NCBI RefSeq assembly: GCF_021311115.1 | Contig: NZ_JAJTNP010000003.1 | Span: 186,001-250,000 of the forward strand | Direction of reading: 5' to 3' | DNA length: 64,000 bases | Source: Chryseobacterium gwangjuense | GTDB taxonomy: Bacteria > Bacteroidota > Bacteroidia > Flavobacteriales > Weeksellaceae | In this document: positions 26,810 to 35,894 of the stretch, in pieces | How positions within the stretch are numbered: position 1 is the stretch's first letter | Layout: every line of letters begins with the position of its first letter | Made by a program: the position numbers and the translations under genes | The notes under the pieces: generated by a model | The model's database searches: none | What the model saw: the letters and a program-made list of their open reading frames with translations, nothing else | What the model was told of the DNA's origin: nothing

Positions 26810-27415
26810 TTATCCTCTGGCTCTTTCTAATAGAACCATCATAAGTAATGAAAGTACAACTAAACTTTCTTCTTCATCATCGATATCAATTAGTCGGTCA
26901 AGCTGAAATCTCCTTCCAAAGAATGAAGGCATCTTTTTCATTTTAAAATAAGCTTTTCCATCTATTCCTGTCACGGTGTAAGAAGGGTTTAGGAAGTATC
27001 CTGTAAACATTCCGATGATTGGGATTTCTCCTACAAAACCATCCCAGAATCTTACCCAAGCGCTATCTTCTTGAATTTTAAATTTCGGCTGATCTTGAGC
27101 GTCTAAAATATCATAGCTTGCTTTCCATATAGAACGCATTCCTTTTCTTGCCAGTCTTCCGAAGTTTTTGTTGTCGATAAGATCATTTAAGGAATAGGAT
27201 GCATTAAAATCAATCCATTGGTTAGCTTTGATTCTGAAAAGTTCTTTTGATTTGCTCTCATCATTAAAAACAATAACGTCTTCTTTTAGTTTGAACATTT
27301 TCTGACGAACATACGCTACATAATTTCCGTTTTTGTCAGTAATGTTGAAGTCGCTGGCTAAAGTTGTGATTTTAAATTTAAAATCTAATGGATAATTTAG
27401 ATTGTTAAGTACCAT
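26810..27415 (-). CDS. LURP-one-related / tubby C-terminal-like protein
   Basis: A 201-residue protein without a signal peptide. Successive short strands (DFNITDKNGNYVAYVRQKMFKLKEDVIVFND, then ELFRIKANQW, YDILDAQDQPKFKI, YTVTGIDGKAYFKMKK) are typical of the LURP-one/scramblase-like barrel, which may bind lipids. The C-terminal ESLVVLSLLMMVLLERARG is hydrophobic and could be the buried central helix of this fold. On the minus strand a TATCTTTG box at 27443-27450 is a good -7 element. Its role in bacteria is unknown. Confidence 0.78.
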   Translation of the reverse strand: MVLNNLNYPLDFKFKITTLASDFNITDKNGNYVAYVRQKMFKLKEDVIVFNDESKSKELFRIKANQWIDFNASYSLNDLIDNKNFGRLARKGMRSIWKASYDILDAQDQPKFKIQEDSAWVRFWDGFVGEIPIIGMFTGYFLNPSYTVTGIDGKAYFKMKKMPSFFGRRFQLDRLIDIDDEEESLVVLSLLMMVLLERARG

Positions 27416-27514
27416 TTAGTTTATTTTTTTCATATTTCGGCTCAAAGATAGAATTTTTATAATAAACAGATCTCATTTTACGAAATCCAGCGATAGATAC
27501 TCATCTTTTTATTT

Positions 27515-27528
27515 TATTTTTGTAGGTA
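27515..27528 (+). promoter_or_regulatory. recR -7 element directly before the start codon
   Basis: TATTTTTG at 27515-27522 matches TAnnTTTG and ends five bases before the ATG at 27528. With the usual 5-7 base distance from the box to the start of transcription, the mRNA would begin at or next to the ATG. No clear -33 element is visible. Confidence 0.5.
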
Positions 27529-28139
27529 TGGACTATCCAAGTAAAGTTTTAGCGAAAGCAGTAGATGAAATTTCCGGACTCCCCGGAATCGGGAGGAAAA
27601 CGGCTTTGAGATTAGCATTACATTTATTGAAACAGCCTGCTTCCAGAGCGACAAGTCTGGGCAATGCTCTGATTAATCTTGTGAACGAAATAAAATATTG
27701 TAAAGATTGTCACAATTTTTCTGATTTTGAGATCTGCGAAATATGCAGCAACGATAAACGCAGTGATGAAACGATTTGCATTGTAGAAGATGTCCGGGAT
27801 GTAATCGCGATTGAAAATACAGGAAAGTATACCGGGAAATACCTTATTTTGGGAGGGAAAATATCTCCAATGGAAGGAGTGGGACCCCATCAACTGAATA
27901 TTCCGAGTATTGAAAGGAAGTTGAATAACGGAAGTGTGAAAGAACTTATTTTTGCATTAAGTGCAACGATGGAAGGTGATACTACGGCGTACTACATTTA
28001 TAAAAAATTTAAAAATTTTAAAGTAAATTTTTCCAGTATTGCTAGAGGGATTTCTGTAGGGGATGAGCTGGAATATGCAGATGAAATTTCTTTAGGAAGG
28101 TCGATTATCAACCGATTGCCTTACAACGAAAAGGATTAA
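27528..28139 (+). CDS. recR: Recombination mediator protein RecR
   Basis: A 203-residue protein of normal RecR length: helix-hairpin-helix GLPGIGRKTALR near 17-28, zinc finger C58, C61, C70 and C73, then a Toprim domain with EDVRDV and the Walker-like GGKISPMEGVGPHQL. RecR works with RecO and RecF to load RecA at gaps and breaks. It is followed after a single base by a glycosyltransferase gene, so the two are co-transcribed even though their functions are unrelated. Confidence 0.97.
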   Translation: MDYPSKVLAKAVDEISGLPGIGRKTALRLALHLLKQPASRATSLGNALINLVNEIKYCKDCHNFSDFEICEICSNDKRSDETICIVEDVRDVIAIENTGKYTGKYLILGGKISPMEGVGPHQLNIPSIERKLNNGSVKELIFALSATMEGDTTAYYIYKKFKNFKVNFSSIARGISVGDELEYADEISLGRSIINRLPYNEKD

Positions 28140-28140
28140 T

Positions 28141-28974
28141 ATGAAACTGTCAATTATTATTGTTAGCTACAATGTAACCCGGTTACTTAAAAATTGTCTT
28201 TTGTCTATTCAGAAATATATAGAAGATGTAAATTATGAAGTAATTGTAATTGATAATGCTTCTACGGATACTTCGTGGGGAGATCTTATTCCTGAATTTC
28301 CGAAAGTTCATTTTATTTCCTCGTCTGTTAATGAAGGTTTTGCAAAGGCTAATAATAAAGCGGTACAGGCGGCAATAGGAGAGTATCTGTTAATTCTTAA
28401 TCCGGATACTGAAATCGAGGGAAACTATATGCAGGAGATCCTTGATTTTGTGGATTCTAAAGAAAATTTCGGATGTCTTGGGGTGAGAATGCATGATGCA
28501 AAAGGAAACTTTTTACCGGAAAGCAAACGCTCAGTTCCGGATATGTTTAATTCTTTTGAAAAGCTTTTTACCAATTTTAAAAATAAAGATTCAAAATCGT
28601 ATTATCGGAATGATATTTCAGAATTTGATATTTCAGAAATAGAGGTTGTTACAGGGGCTTTCTGCCTGATAAAGAAAAAGGTTTACGAAAAAATAGGAAG
28701 GTTTGATGAAACGTACTTTATGTATGGTGAAGATATTGATTTGTGCTATACGCTTTTAAATAATGGCTACAAAAACTATTATTACGGTAAAGTTTCTATT
28801 CTGCATCATAAAGGAGAAAGTACAATAAAGGATGAAGTCTATCTCGAACGATTTTACGGGGCTATGCAGATCTTTATTTCTAAATATTATAAAGAATCAA
28901 AGCCATTGCAATATTCTTTGCTTAAGGCAGGTTTAAAACTGAGATATAAATTAGAGCAGATTAAGCTAAAATAA
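28141..28974 (+). CDS. Family 2 glycosyltransferase
   Basis: A 277-residue GT-A enzyme: N-terminal SIIIVSYNVTRLL, the nucleotide-binding VIDNASTD, NEGFAKANNKA, the metal site NPDTE, and the acceptor-side GEDIDLCYTL. This pattern is that of rhamnosyltransferase-like GT2 enzymes that build surface polysaccharide or glycolipid on the cytoplasmic face. The gene begins one base after recR. The sugar donor cannot be told. No other polysaccharide genes are next to it. Confidence 0.93.
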   Translation: MKLSIIIVSYNVTRLLKNCLLSIQKYIEDVNYEVIVIDNASTDTSWGDLIPEFPKVHFISSSVNEGFAKANNKAVQAAIGEYLLILNPDTEIEGNYMQEILDFVDSKENFGCLGVRMHDAKGNFLPESKRSVPDMFNSFEKLFTNFKNKDSKSYYRNDISEFDISEIEVVTGAFCLIKKKVYEKIGRFDETYFMYGEDIDLCYTLLNNGYKNYYYGKVSILHHKGESTIKDEVYLERFYGAMQIFISKYYKESKPLQYSLLKAGLKLRYKLEQIKLK

Positions 28975-29001
28975 AAAAGCAACTCCAAAAGAGTTGCTTT
29001 T
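28975..29001. terminator. Bidirectional terminator between the glycosyltransferase and secG
   Basis: Arms 28975-28985 and 28991-29001 (AAAAGCAACTC type) with a CAAAA loop; A-run before and T-run after. It overlaps the end of the glycosyltransferase stop codon and lies 25 bases beyond secG. Confidence 0.9.
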
Positions 29002-29025
29002 ATTTTTATATAAAGATGTAATCTT

Positions 29026-29367
29026 TTATTTTGTTGGAGCTACCGGAGTTGTTGATTGAGAAGCCGGAGCAGATTTTTGTACTGGAGCTTCTTTTTTCAC
29101 AGGTTGTTGTGTAGCCGGAGCCGCTTGAGAAGGCTTCCCTGTGATTACAACGCTGATTAGGATAAGAATGATAATTACTGCTCCTAATGTCCAAGTTGCT
29201 TTTTCCATAAAGTCATTGGTTCTCTGTACTCCAAACTGAGCAGAAGATGCCCCTCCGAATGTACTGGAAAGACCTCCACCTTTAGGATTTTGAGCCATAA
29301 CAACGATTGTCAATAAAATACTGGCAATCATAATAAGAACCATCAATAGTGTAAATATAGTATCCAT
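29026..29367 (-). CDS. secG: Preprotein translocase subunit SecG
   Basis: A 113-residue membrane protein: first helix about 5-25, the conserved QNPKGGGLSSTFGG loop, then RTNDFMEKATWTLGA and a second helix about 57-76. A Pro/Ala/Gln-rich tail follows. SecG assists SecYE in protein export. Its promoter (29393-29422) is one of the best in the window and a terminator lies behind it, so it is a single-gene unit. Confidence 0.96.
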   Translation of the reverse strand: MDTIFTLLMVLIMIASILLTIVVMAQNPKGGGLSSTFGGASSAQFGVQRTNDFMEKATWTLGAVIIILILISVVITGKPSQAAPATQQPVKKEAPVQKSAPASQSTTPVAPTK

Positions 29368-29392
29368 TAATTCTGTTATCTTTTTGAATGGG

Positions 29393-29424
29393 CAAATTTA
29401 ATCTTTTTTTATCGAATAGCAAAA
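29393..29424 (-). promoter_or_regulatory. secG promoter
   Basis: On the minus strand TTTTG ends at 29420, then 19 bases, then TAAATTTG (29400-29393). This is an ideal flavobacterial -33/-7 pair, with transcription expected about 20 bases before the ATG. Confidence 0.8.
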
Positions 29425-29443
29425 TAAGATATGAAGTAAAAAC

Positions 29444-29471
29444 AAAAACAGCAACAATTGTTGCTGTTTTT
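29444..29471 (-). terminator. Terminator after the M16 peptidase gene pair
   Basis: A 28-base perfect palindrome (AAAAACAGCAACAA and its complement), flanked by A and T runs, lies 21 bases past the stop of the gene at 29492. Confidence 0.85.
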
Positions 29472-29491
29472 AATATCAAAGCGATCTGTTC

Positions 29492-31537
29492 TTATTTAAA
29501 ATCAGAATCTTTAGCCTGGTTTACTTCGTATGATTTTACTTCCATAGTCATATCCATTCCCATTTGACTTACTGAGATGGTGTAAGGCATTTTCACACCG
29601 TTCACATCTTTGTAGTTAGAGAATGTTGTAGGAATACTCATTTCCTGACCCTGAGCTTTTACCGTTTTAGTTTCTCCGGTTTTTAATCCGGTTTTTACAC
29701 TGTAGTAGTAAGTAGTATCACCTCCTTTAACTGCGTAAGAATCTTCACCAGCAATTTTCTCGATTCCTGCTACTTTATAATCAGTTGATTTTGCAAAACC
29801 TAATTCTTCAAAAAGCTCAGTGTTTTTTTGCTTTTCAGCAATTTGCTCAGCTTTCATATCGATTTTCTTACCCATTTGCTCAGAATAACCGGTTTTTCCG
29901 TCAAATACCTGCTTTTGCATAGTTTGCCCCATCATAGATACGATAGTTGATTCCTTTCCGCCTTGAGCTTTAATGGTTTTAAAGTCAATATTCTGTCCTT
30001 GCATAGACATAGAAGCGTTCATTGTGTAAGAAGAAATCTTAGCCAAATTTGCTTTTCCTCCGATTGCATTGATGTATTTATCAGCAATAGAAGCTACGCT
30101 TACATTAGCATCAACTTTCTGTACAGTAGGTTTTGCAACCGGATTAGCCTCTTTATCAAAATATTTTACTGGGTAACCTAATTTTTCCAATCCTTCAGAA
30201 ATATCAGATGCTTTACCAGCGATGAAAATTCTGCTTTGGTTTGGTAAGATTGTAGCTTTTACAGCGTTTGTAACGTCTGCAGCAGTTACTTTATCGATAG
30301 ATTTTAAGTAATTGGTATAGAAATCAGCAGGCAGATCCTGGATTTTTTGGTTTACTGCAAATCTTGCAATTGTTGCTGGCTGCTCCAAAGACATGATGAA
30401 GCTTCCTTTCAATTTTGCTTTTGCATTGGCAAGTTCTTCAGGCTTAATGGTAGAAATACCGTTAAGTTCCTTCATGAATTCTACTACCGCTTTATCGGTA
30501 ACCTCATTTCTTACACTCGCTTCAGCAGAGAATTCCGGAGAATATTTGCTTGGAGTCATGCTTGAATACGCTCCGTATGTGAAACCGTTTTTCTCACGAA
30601 GATTCATGAAAAGTCTTGCTTCACCACCTCCACCAAGAATGTAGTTAGCGATTGTTGCAGGGAAAAAATTAGCATCTTTCACTTTCAACGTGTTAATGTT
30701 TCCTACAGAAACTACAGATTGTACAGCAGAAGGAACATCTACAACATTGATTTCAGTTTTAGCTACATTAGAAGCCGGCTCTAAAGCGGCAAATTTTGTA
30801 TTTGCTTTTTTCCAGTTTCCGAAAGCCTTTTCAACCATTGGTTTTACCTGGTCAAATTTAACATCTCCTACAATTACTAAATAAGCATTGTCCGGAGCAT
30901 AATATTTCTGATAGATATTTTGAACATCCGTAAGTTGAATTTTATTGATTGATTCAACAGACTCGAATTCCCCTCTCGAAGTGTTTTTTCCATACGTTAA
31001 AGCATTAGAAACTTTACCCGCGATAGCCGAAGCATTTTTCTCTTCGCTTTTTAGACCTTCGATTGCTCTATCTTTAGAGTTTTTAATTTCATCTGCCGAA
31101 AATTTAGGATTAATGATGGCATCAGACATTAAAGTCAAAATTTCAGGGAAATATTTTGAAAGTGAATTAGAAGACGCCCCAGCAGAAGAAAAGTTTAAGC
31201 TTGCTCCCAGGAAGTCAACTTTTTTGTTGAATTCATCTTTACTTAAAGTCGTTGTTCCGTTTCCAAGCTGGTCTGCCATGATTTCGCTTACTCCTGTTAC
31301 AGCTCCTTCATAATAAGGTTGTCTGTCCATAGAAAGGCTCATGTTTACTCTAGGTAATTTGTTGTTTTCAACAATCATTACTGTAAGACCGTTCTTTAAT
31401 TGGAACGTTTTTGGTTTTGCAATGTTGATGGCAGGAGTAGGTCCTGGTTTTGGCATTGCATTAATATCAATTTTTTGTGCAGAAATCATTCCTGAGAATA
31501 AAAATGCTGCTGCTATATATGTTAATTGCTTTTTCAT
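29492..31537 (-). CDS. Inactive-type M16 peptidase subunit with C-terminal LolA-like domain
   Basis: A 681-residue secreted protein (signal peptide ending near 20). Residues 40-450 have the two-lobed M16 layout (KNGLTVMIVENNKLPRVNM, GEARLFMNLREKNGFTYGAYS), but the HxxEH zinc motif is missing: the equivalent place reads GVSEIMADQLGNGT (82-95). It is therefore the non-catalytic partner of a heterodimeric peptidase. Residues 485-681 are a LolA/LolB-like beta region (DFKTIKAQGG, VFDGKTGYSEQMGK). The active partner is encoded 53 bases upstream. Confidence 0.9.
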   Translation of the reverse strand: MKKQLTYIAAAFLFSGMISAQKIDINAMPKPGPTPAINIAKPKTFQLKNGLTVMIVENNKLPRVNMSLSMDRQPYYEGAVTGVSEIMADQLGNGTTTLSKDEFNKKVDFLGASLNFSSAGASSNSLSKYFPEILTLMSDAIINPKFSADEIKNSKDRAIEGLKSEEKNASAIAGKVSNALTYGKNTSRGEFESVESINKIQLTDVQNIYQKYYAPDNAYLVIVGDVKFDQVKPMVEKAFGNWKKANTKFAALEPASNVAKTEINVVDVPSAVQSVVSVGNINTLKVKDANFFPATIANYILGGGGEARLFMNLREKNGFTYGAYSSMTPSKYSPEFSAEASVRNEVTDKAVVEFMKELNGISTIKPEELANAKAKLKGSFIMSLEQPATIARFAVNQKIQDLPADFYTNYLKSIDKVTAADVTNAVKATILPNQSRIFIAGKASDISEGLEKLGYPVKYFDKEANPVAKPTVQKVDANVSVASIADKYINAIGGKANLAKISSYTMNASMSMQGQNIDFKTIKAQGGKESTIVSMMGQTMQKQVFDGKTGYSEQMGKKIDMKAEQIAEKQKNTELFEELGFAKSTDYKVAGIEKIAGEDSYAVKGGDTTYYYSVKTGLKTGETKTVKAQGQEMSIPTTFSNYKDVNGVKMPYTISVSQMGMDMTMEVKSYEVNQAKDSDFK

Positions 31538-31590
31538 TTGTAAAAATTTAATTTTTAATAATCATAGTTCAACCTAAAAGTTTTAAATGA

Positions 31591-32904
31591 CTATTTTTTT
31601 TCAGGTACGTAATTGATGATTACTCTTTGATTAGAATTCAAATATTTTTTAGCAGCATTCTGAAGATCTTGTTTTGTAATAGATCTGTAGATGTCAATTT
31701 CTTTATTGATAAGGTTGGTATCTCCGTTTAACACTCTGTAAGTTGCCAATGAAGATGCAATTCCTTGAATACTTGAATTTTGGTTTACAAACTGATTTTC
31801 AAATTGATTCTGAAGTTTTTGGTAATCTTCATCAGAAATCAAAGTTGTCTGAAGTTTTTTAATTTCATTATCAATGTCTGCTTGTAAAGTCTGCTTCGTT
31901 GTTTGTCCCATTGGGATTGCAAAGAATGCGAAGATTCCGTAATCTTCAAGACCTTGGTTGAAAGCAGAAACCTGAAGTGCTTTTTTCTCCTGATCTACTA
32001 ATTTTTTGTAAAGAACAGAAGATTTTCCGCTACTTAAATAAGAAGAAAGCATATCTAAAACATAAGCATCTTTCTCTTTGTTACCCGGAGTTCTGTACGC
32101 AAAAATATAAGCCGGAAGTTGAATGTTCGGATCTGTAGCCGTTACTTCTCTTTCTTTTGTGATAGGCTCGTCTTTAGGAAAATTCTTAGGATAAACCGTT
32201 CCTTTTGGAATTCCTCCGTAATATTCCTCGATCCATTTTTTAGTCTGCTCAGGTTTGATGTCTCCTGCAACCACTAAAGTAGCGTTATTTGGAACGTAAT
32301 ATTTTTTATAGAAAGCAATGAATTCGTCTAGTTTTGCTGAATTCAAATCTTCCATAGAACCGATTGTTGGCCAGTTGTATGGGTGATTGGTGAAAAGGTT
32401 TTTCTGTACTGTAGTGAAAAGATTTCCATAAGGCTGGTTGTCCATTCTTAGTCTTTTCTCTTCTTTTACAACTTCTCTCTGAGTGTCTACCCCTATTTGG
32501 TTGATAACAGCCTGACGCATTCTTTCAGATTCCATCCAAAGACCCAACTGCTCGTTGTTTGAAGGGAAAGTTTCATAGTAATACGTTCTGTCATTCGTTG
32601 TGTTAGCGTTGTTTTGTCCTCCGTTTGAAGAAACAATCTTGAACCATTCACCTCTTTTGATGTTTGGTGTTCCTTCAAATAAAAGATGCTCGAAGAAGTG
32701 AGCAAAACCAGTTCTTCCTTTTACTTCATCCTTTGCACCTACATGGTACATTACACCTGTCGTTACAACCGGTGCAGAATTATCCTGATGTAAAATTACG
32801 TGAAGACCATTTGGCAAGTCATATTCTTCAAATTTAATTTGTTGTGCGTTCAAAGCCATTCCGAAGAAAGCCGCTGCAGCAACAGAAAGAAGTCGCTTTT
32901 TCAT
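31591..32904 (-). CDS. M16 family zinc peptidase, active subunit
   Basis: A 437-residue secreted protein. H69-F-F-E72-H73 is the inverted zinc motif of M16 (pitrilysin/processing peptidase) enzymes, with E148/E149 as the downstream Glu ligand. The start at 32904 begins a clean signal peptide and is preferred to the ATG seven codons upstream, because the TAAATTTG box at 32933-32940 would put transcription at about that upstream ATG. It forms an operon with the inactive subunit and presumably degrades peptides in the periplasm. Confidence 0.93.
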   Translation of the reverse strand: MKKRLLSVAAAAFFGMALNAQQIKFEEYDLPNGLHVILHQDNSAPVVTTGVMYHVGAKDEVKGRTGFAHFFEHLLFEGTPNIKRGEWFKIVSSNGGQNNANTTNDRTYYYETFPSNNEQLGLWMESERMRQAVINQIGVDTQREVVKEEKRLRMDNQPYGNLFTTVQKNLFTNHPYNWPTIGSMEDLNSAKLDEFIAFYKKYYVPNNATLVVAGDIKPEQTKKWIEEYYGGIPKGTVYPKNFPKDEPITKEREVTATDPNIQLPAYIFAYRTPGNKEKDAYVLDMLSSYLSSGKSSVLYKKLVDQEKKALQVSAFNQGLEDYGIFAFFAIPMGQTTKQTLQADIDNEIKKLQTTLISDEDYQKLQNQFENQFVNQNSSIQGIASSLATYRVLNGDTNLINKEIDIYRSITKQDLQNAAKKYLNSNQRVIINYVPEKK

Positions 32905-33040
32905 AAATAGAAATTGTTTTGTCAATTAGTGCCAAATTTACTTTAAATGTTACAAAAAGTTAAAATAAATTTTAGGGAAGGGAAATTAAATATATCATGT
33001 TAGAAATTATAGTATGAAATTCTAACTTCTAAAACCAAAA

Positions 33041-33071
33041 TTTGAATTCTCCATAGAATACACTAATTTTG
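33041..33071 (+). promoter_or_regulatory. Helicase gene promoter
   Basis: TTTG (33041-33044), a 19-base gap, and TAATTTTG (33064-33071) fit the consensus exactly. Transcription should start about 17 bases before the ATG at 33094. Confidence 0.8.
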
Positions 33072-33093
33072 TGTTCCCAAAATTTTTTGCTGT

Positions 33094-35427
33094 ATGGAGG
33101 ATTATCTGAAAGGACTGAATGAATCACAATTTGAAGCCGTTACTACTTTACAAGGACCATTGATGGTGCTTGCAGGAGCCGGTTCGGGAAAAACACGTGT
33201 TCTTACCATGCGTATCGCTCATTTGATTACCAATGGAATAGATCCTTTCAATATTCTGGCGCTAACCTTTACCAATAAGGCTGCAAAGGAAATGAAAGAA
33301 CGTATCGCAAAAGTGGTAGGACAAAGCAATGCAAAAAGTCTTTGGATGGGAACTTTCCACTCGGTTTTTGCGAGAATTCTGAGAAGTGAAGCGCATTATT
33401 TGGGCTATCCTTCCAATTTCACGATTTACGATCAGCAAGACGCTTTGAACGTCATCAAAAAAGTGTTGAAAGACATGAATATTGATGCTGATTTGTATAA
33501 GCCTAAAAAAGTTCAGGCAAGAATTTCTACCTACAAAAACAACCTGATTACGGTAAAAGCATATTATGCCAATCCTGAATTAATGGAAGCAGACGAAAAA
33601 GCCAACATGAAATTCATCGGGCAGATTTACCAACGATATGTAGAGCAGTGTTTTAAAAATGGATCAATGGATTTTGATGATTTATTGTTAAAAACCAACG
33701 AGTTATTGACCCGTTTTCCTGAAGCATTGGCGAAATATCAGGACAGGTTCAGGTATATTTTGGTAGATGAGTACCAGGATACGAACCATTCTCAGTATTT
33801 GATTGTAAAAGCTTTGGCTTCAAAATTTGAAAATATCTGTGTGGTAGGAGACGATGCACAATCGATTTACTCTTTCCGTGGTGCTAATATTTACAACATC
33901 TTAAACTTTAAAAAAGATTATCCCGATGCGGTAACCGTTGCTTTGGAACAAAACTACCGTTCAACACAAAATATTGTAAACGCCGCGAATGTTGTAATTG
34001 CAAAAAACCTTCAGCAGTTCAAGAAAAACGTCTTCAGTGAAAATGAAGAAGGAGAAAAGATCAAAGTCTATCGCTCCATGTCTGATGCTGATGAAGCGAA
34101 TTTCGTAGCGGGAAATATCTGGGAAACCAGAAACCGGGAACAAAGAAAATATGGCGATTTTGCCATTTTATATCGTACCAACTCTCAGACACGTGCTTTT
34201 GAAGATGCGTTGAGACGTAAAAATATTCCGTATAAAGTGTACGGAGGGCTGTCTTTCTACCAAAGAAAAGAAGTAAAGGATTTGATCGCTTATCTTCGAC
34301 TTTTGGTGAATGAAAATGACTCGGAAGCGTTGATGAGAATCATTAATTATCCGGCAAGAGGAATTGGAGAAACGACTCAGAATAAATTAGTGGTGTTTGC
34401 CGATGCTCAAAACGTTGCGGTTTCTAGTGTGTTGAGTAACCTTCCGATTTATGCTCCACAATTGGGTTTAAATAATGGCGTTCTAAACAAACTGAATGAC
34501 TTTTGGTCAATGATCAAAGCATTTCAGGTATTGCTGAAAACAGAGACAGCTTACAATGTGGCGATGGAAGTGGCAAAACGAAGCGGTTTAATTAAATTTT
34601 TAAAAGACGATCAGACTCCGGAAGGAATTTCGCGTGTAGAAAACGTTCAGGAATTGATGAACTCGATGCAGGGTTTCATCGAAGAGCAGATGCAGCTGGA
34701 AGACGGAGATCCGAGCTTACCGAACTTCCTTGAAAATATTGCGCTTTCTGCGGATACCCAAGTGAAGGATGATGAGGAAGATATGGTTTCGTTAATGACG
34801 ATTCACTTGTCAAAAGGGCTGGAATTCCCGGTTGTTCATTTGGTTGGTTTGGAAGAAAACCTTTTCCCTAGTTTTATGAGTTCGGCAACTAGAGAAGATC
34901 TGGAAGAAGAAAGACGTTTGTTCTATGTGGCATTAACGAGAGCTGAAAAACAAGTCTTTTTCTCTTATGCGATTTCACGTTTTCAGTGGGGAAAAATTAC
35001 TGATGCGGAACCTTCAAGATTCTTAAGTGAAATTGATGATCAGTATATCGAATTTGTAAATCCGGCTATTGAAAAACGATTCATTAATAATTCAGGAGTG
35101 AAATCTAACATATTTGATGAGCATCCTTCTGAAATGAAAAGCTTCAAAAGAGTTGAAAAGAAAACAATCGAAAGAAGTGAAAATTCTAAACCGATTGCAG
35201 AACCAAGAAAGCTGAAACCGGTAAGTACAGCAAGGATTATCAATCCAAGCGGTGCTTCTTCTCAGGATATTGAAGTAGGGGATAAAGTAAGACATGACCG
35301 ATTTGGAATTGGAGAGGTCACTTTCCTGGATGGTACAGATCCTCAGAATATCAAAGCAAAAGTAGTTTTCATGCATGAAGGAGAGAAAAATTTGATCCTG
35401 AAATATGCTAAACTGACTAAAATATAA
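33094..35427 (+). CDS. UvrD/PcrA-type DNA helicase
   Basis: A 777-residue superfamily 1A helicase: Q-motif at LNESQFEAV, Walker A GAGSGKT at 28-34, Walker B VDEYQDT, then GDDAQSIYSFRGA and the late VALTRAEK motif. A C-terminal Tudor-like tail (GDKVRHDRFGIGEV) is that of PcrA/UvrD, which in relatives contacts RNA polymerase. It unwinds DNA 3' to 5' in excision and mismatch repair or in removal of RecA filaments. It has its own promoter; two redox genes follow after 32 bases and may be read through. Confidence 0.94.
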   Translation: MEDYLKGLNESQFEAVTTLQGPLMVLAGAGSGKTRVLTMRIAHLITNGIDPFNILALTFTNKAAKEMKERIAKVVGQSNAKSLWMGTFHSVFARILRSEAHYLGYPSNFTIYDQQDALNVIKKVLKDMNIDADLYKPKKVQARISTYKNNLITVKAYYANPELMEADEKANMKFIGQIYQRYVEQCFKNGSMDFDDLLLKTNELLTRFPEALAKYQDRFRYILVDEYQDTNHSQYLIVKALASKFENICVVGDDAQSIYSFRGANIYNILNFKKDYPDAVTVALEQNYRSTQNIVNAANVVIAKNLQQFKKNVFSENEEGEKIKVYRSMSDADEANFVAGNIWETRNREQRKYGDFAILYRTNSQTRAFEDALRRKNIPYKVYGGLSFYQRKEVKDLIAYLRLLVNENDSEALMRIINYPARGIGETTQNKLVVFADAQNVAVSSVLSNLPIYAPQLGLNNGVLNKLNDFWSMIKAFQVLLKTETAYNVAMEVAKRSGLIKFLKDDQTPEGISRVENVQELMNSMQGFIEEQMQLEDGDPSLPNFLENIALSADTQVKDDEEDMVSLMTIHLSKGLEFPVVHLVGLEENLFPSFMSSATREDLEEERRLFYVALTRAEKQVFFSYAISRFQWGKITDAEPSRFLSEIDDQYIEFVNPAIEKRFINNSGVKSNIFDEHPSEMKSFKRVEKKTIERSENSKPIAEPRKLKPVSTARIINPSGASSQDIEVGDKVRHDRFGIGEVTFLDGTDPQNIKAKVVFMHEGEKNLILKYAKLTKI

Positions 35428-35459
35428 TTGATAAATTTAACCTTACCAAAATAATTAAT

Positions 35460-35894
35460 ATGAAAAAAATATTGTTTTTACTGGCTATGATGATGTGTTT
35501 TGGCGGGCTTTTAAAAGCTCAGACACAATCTGTTCCATGGTCGGCAAATCAAGTGATGGCTCCGGATATTTTAGCAGCTAAAATCATTAAAAAGCAAACC
35601 AAAAATATTTTGATCCTGTCTGTAGGTCCTTCTGCAGTGGTAAAAGGGTCAGTAGATATGGGAATGGCTAATGATCCTGAAAACCTTGAAAAACTGAAAA
35701 GTTATGTGGGAAAACTGGATAAAAATAAAGAAATAGTGATCTATTGCGGTTGTTGTCCGTACGACAGATGTCCGAATATTCGCCCGGCTTTTAATGCACT
35801 GGTGGAAATGGGTTTTAAAAATGTGAAAATCCTGGATCTTCCAAAAAATGTAAAAACCAATTGGATCGATCATAATTATCCGACGAATGACTAA
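35460..35894 (+). CDS. Secreted rhodanese-like protein
   Basis: A 144-residue protein with a signal peptide ending at KAQ. The rhodanese core carries IVIYCGCCPYDRC, where C96 lies in the persulfide loop, followed by NIRPAFNALVEMGFKNVKIL. The loop has three cysteines (C96, C98, C99) plus C104, more than the single Cys of usual rhodaneses. It overlaps the TlpA-like gene by eight bases, suggesting joint work on periplasmic thiols or sulfur. The substrate is unknown. Confidence 0.85.
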   Translation: MKKILFLLAMMMCFGGLLKAQTQSVPWSANQVMAPDILAAKIIKKQTKNILILSVGPSAVVKGSVDMGMANDPENLEKLKSYVGKLDKNKEIVIYCGCCPYDRCPNIRPAFNALVEMGFKNVKILDLPKNVKTNWIDHNYPTND

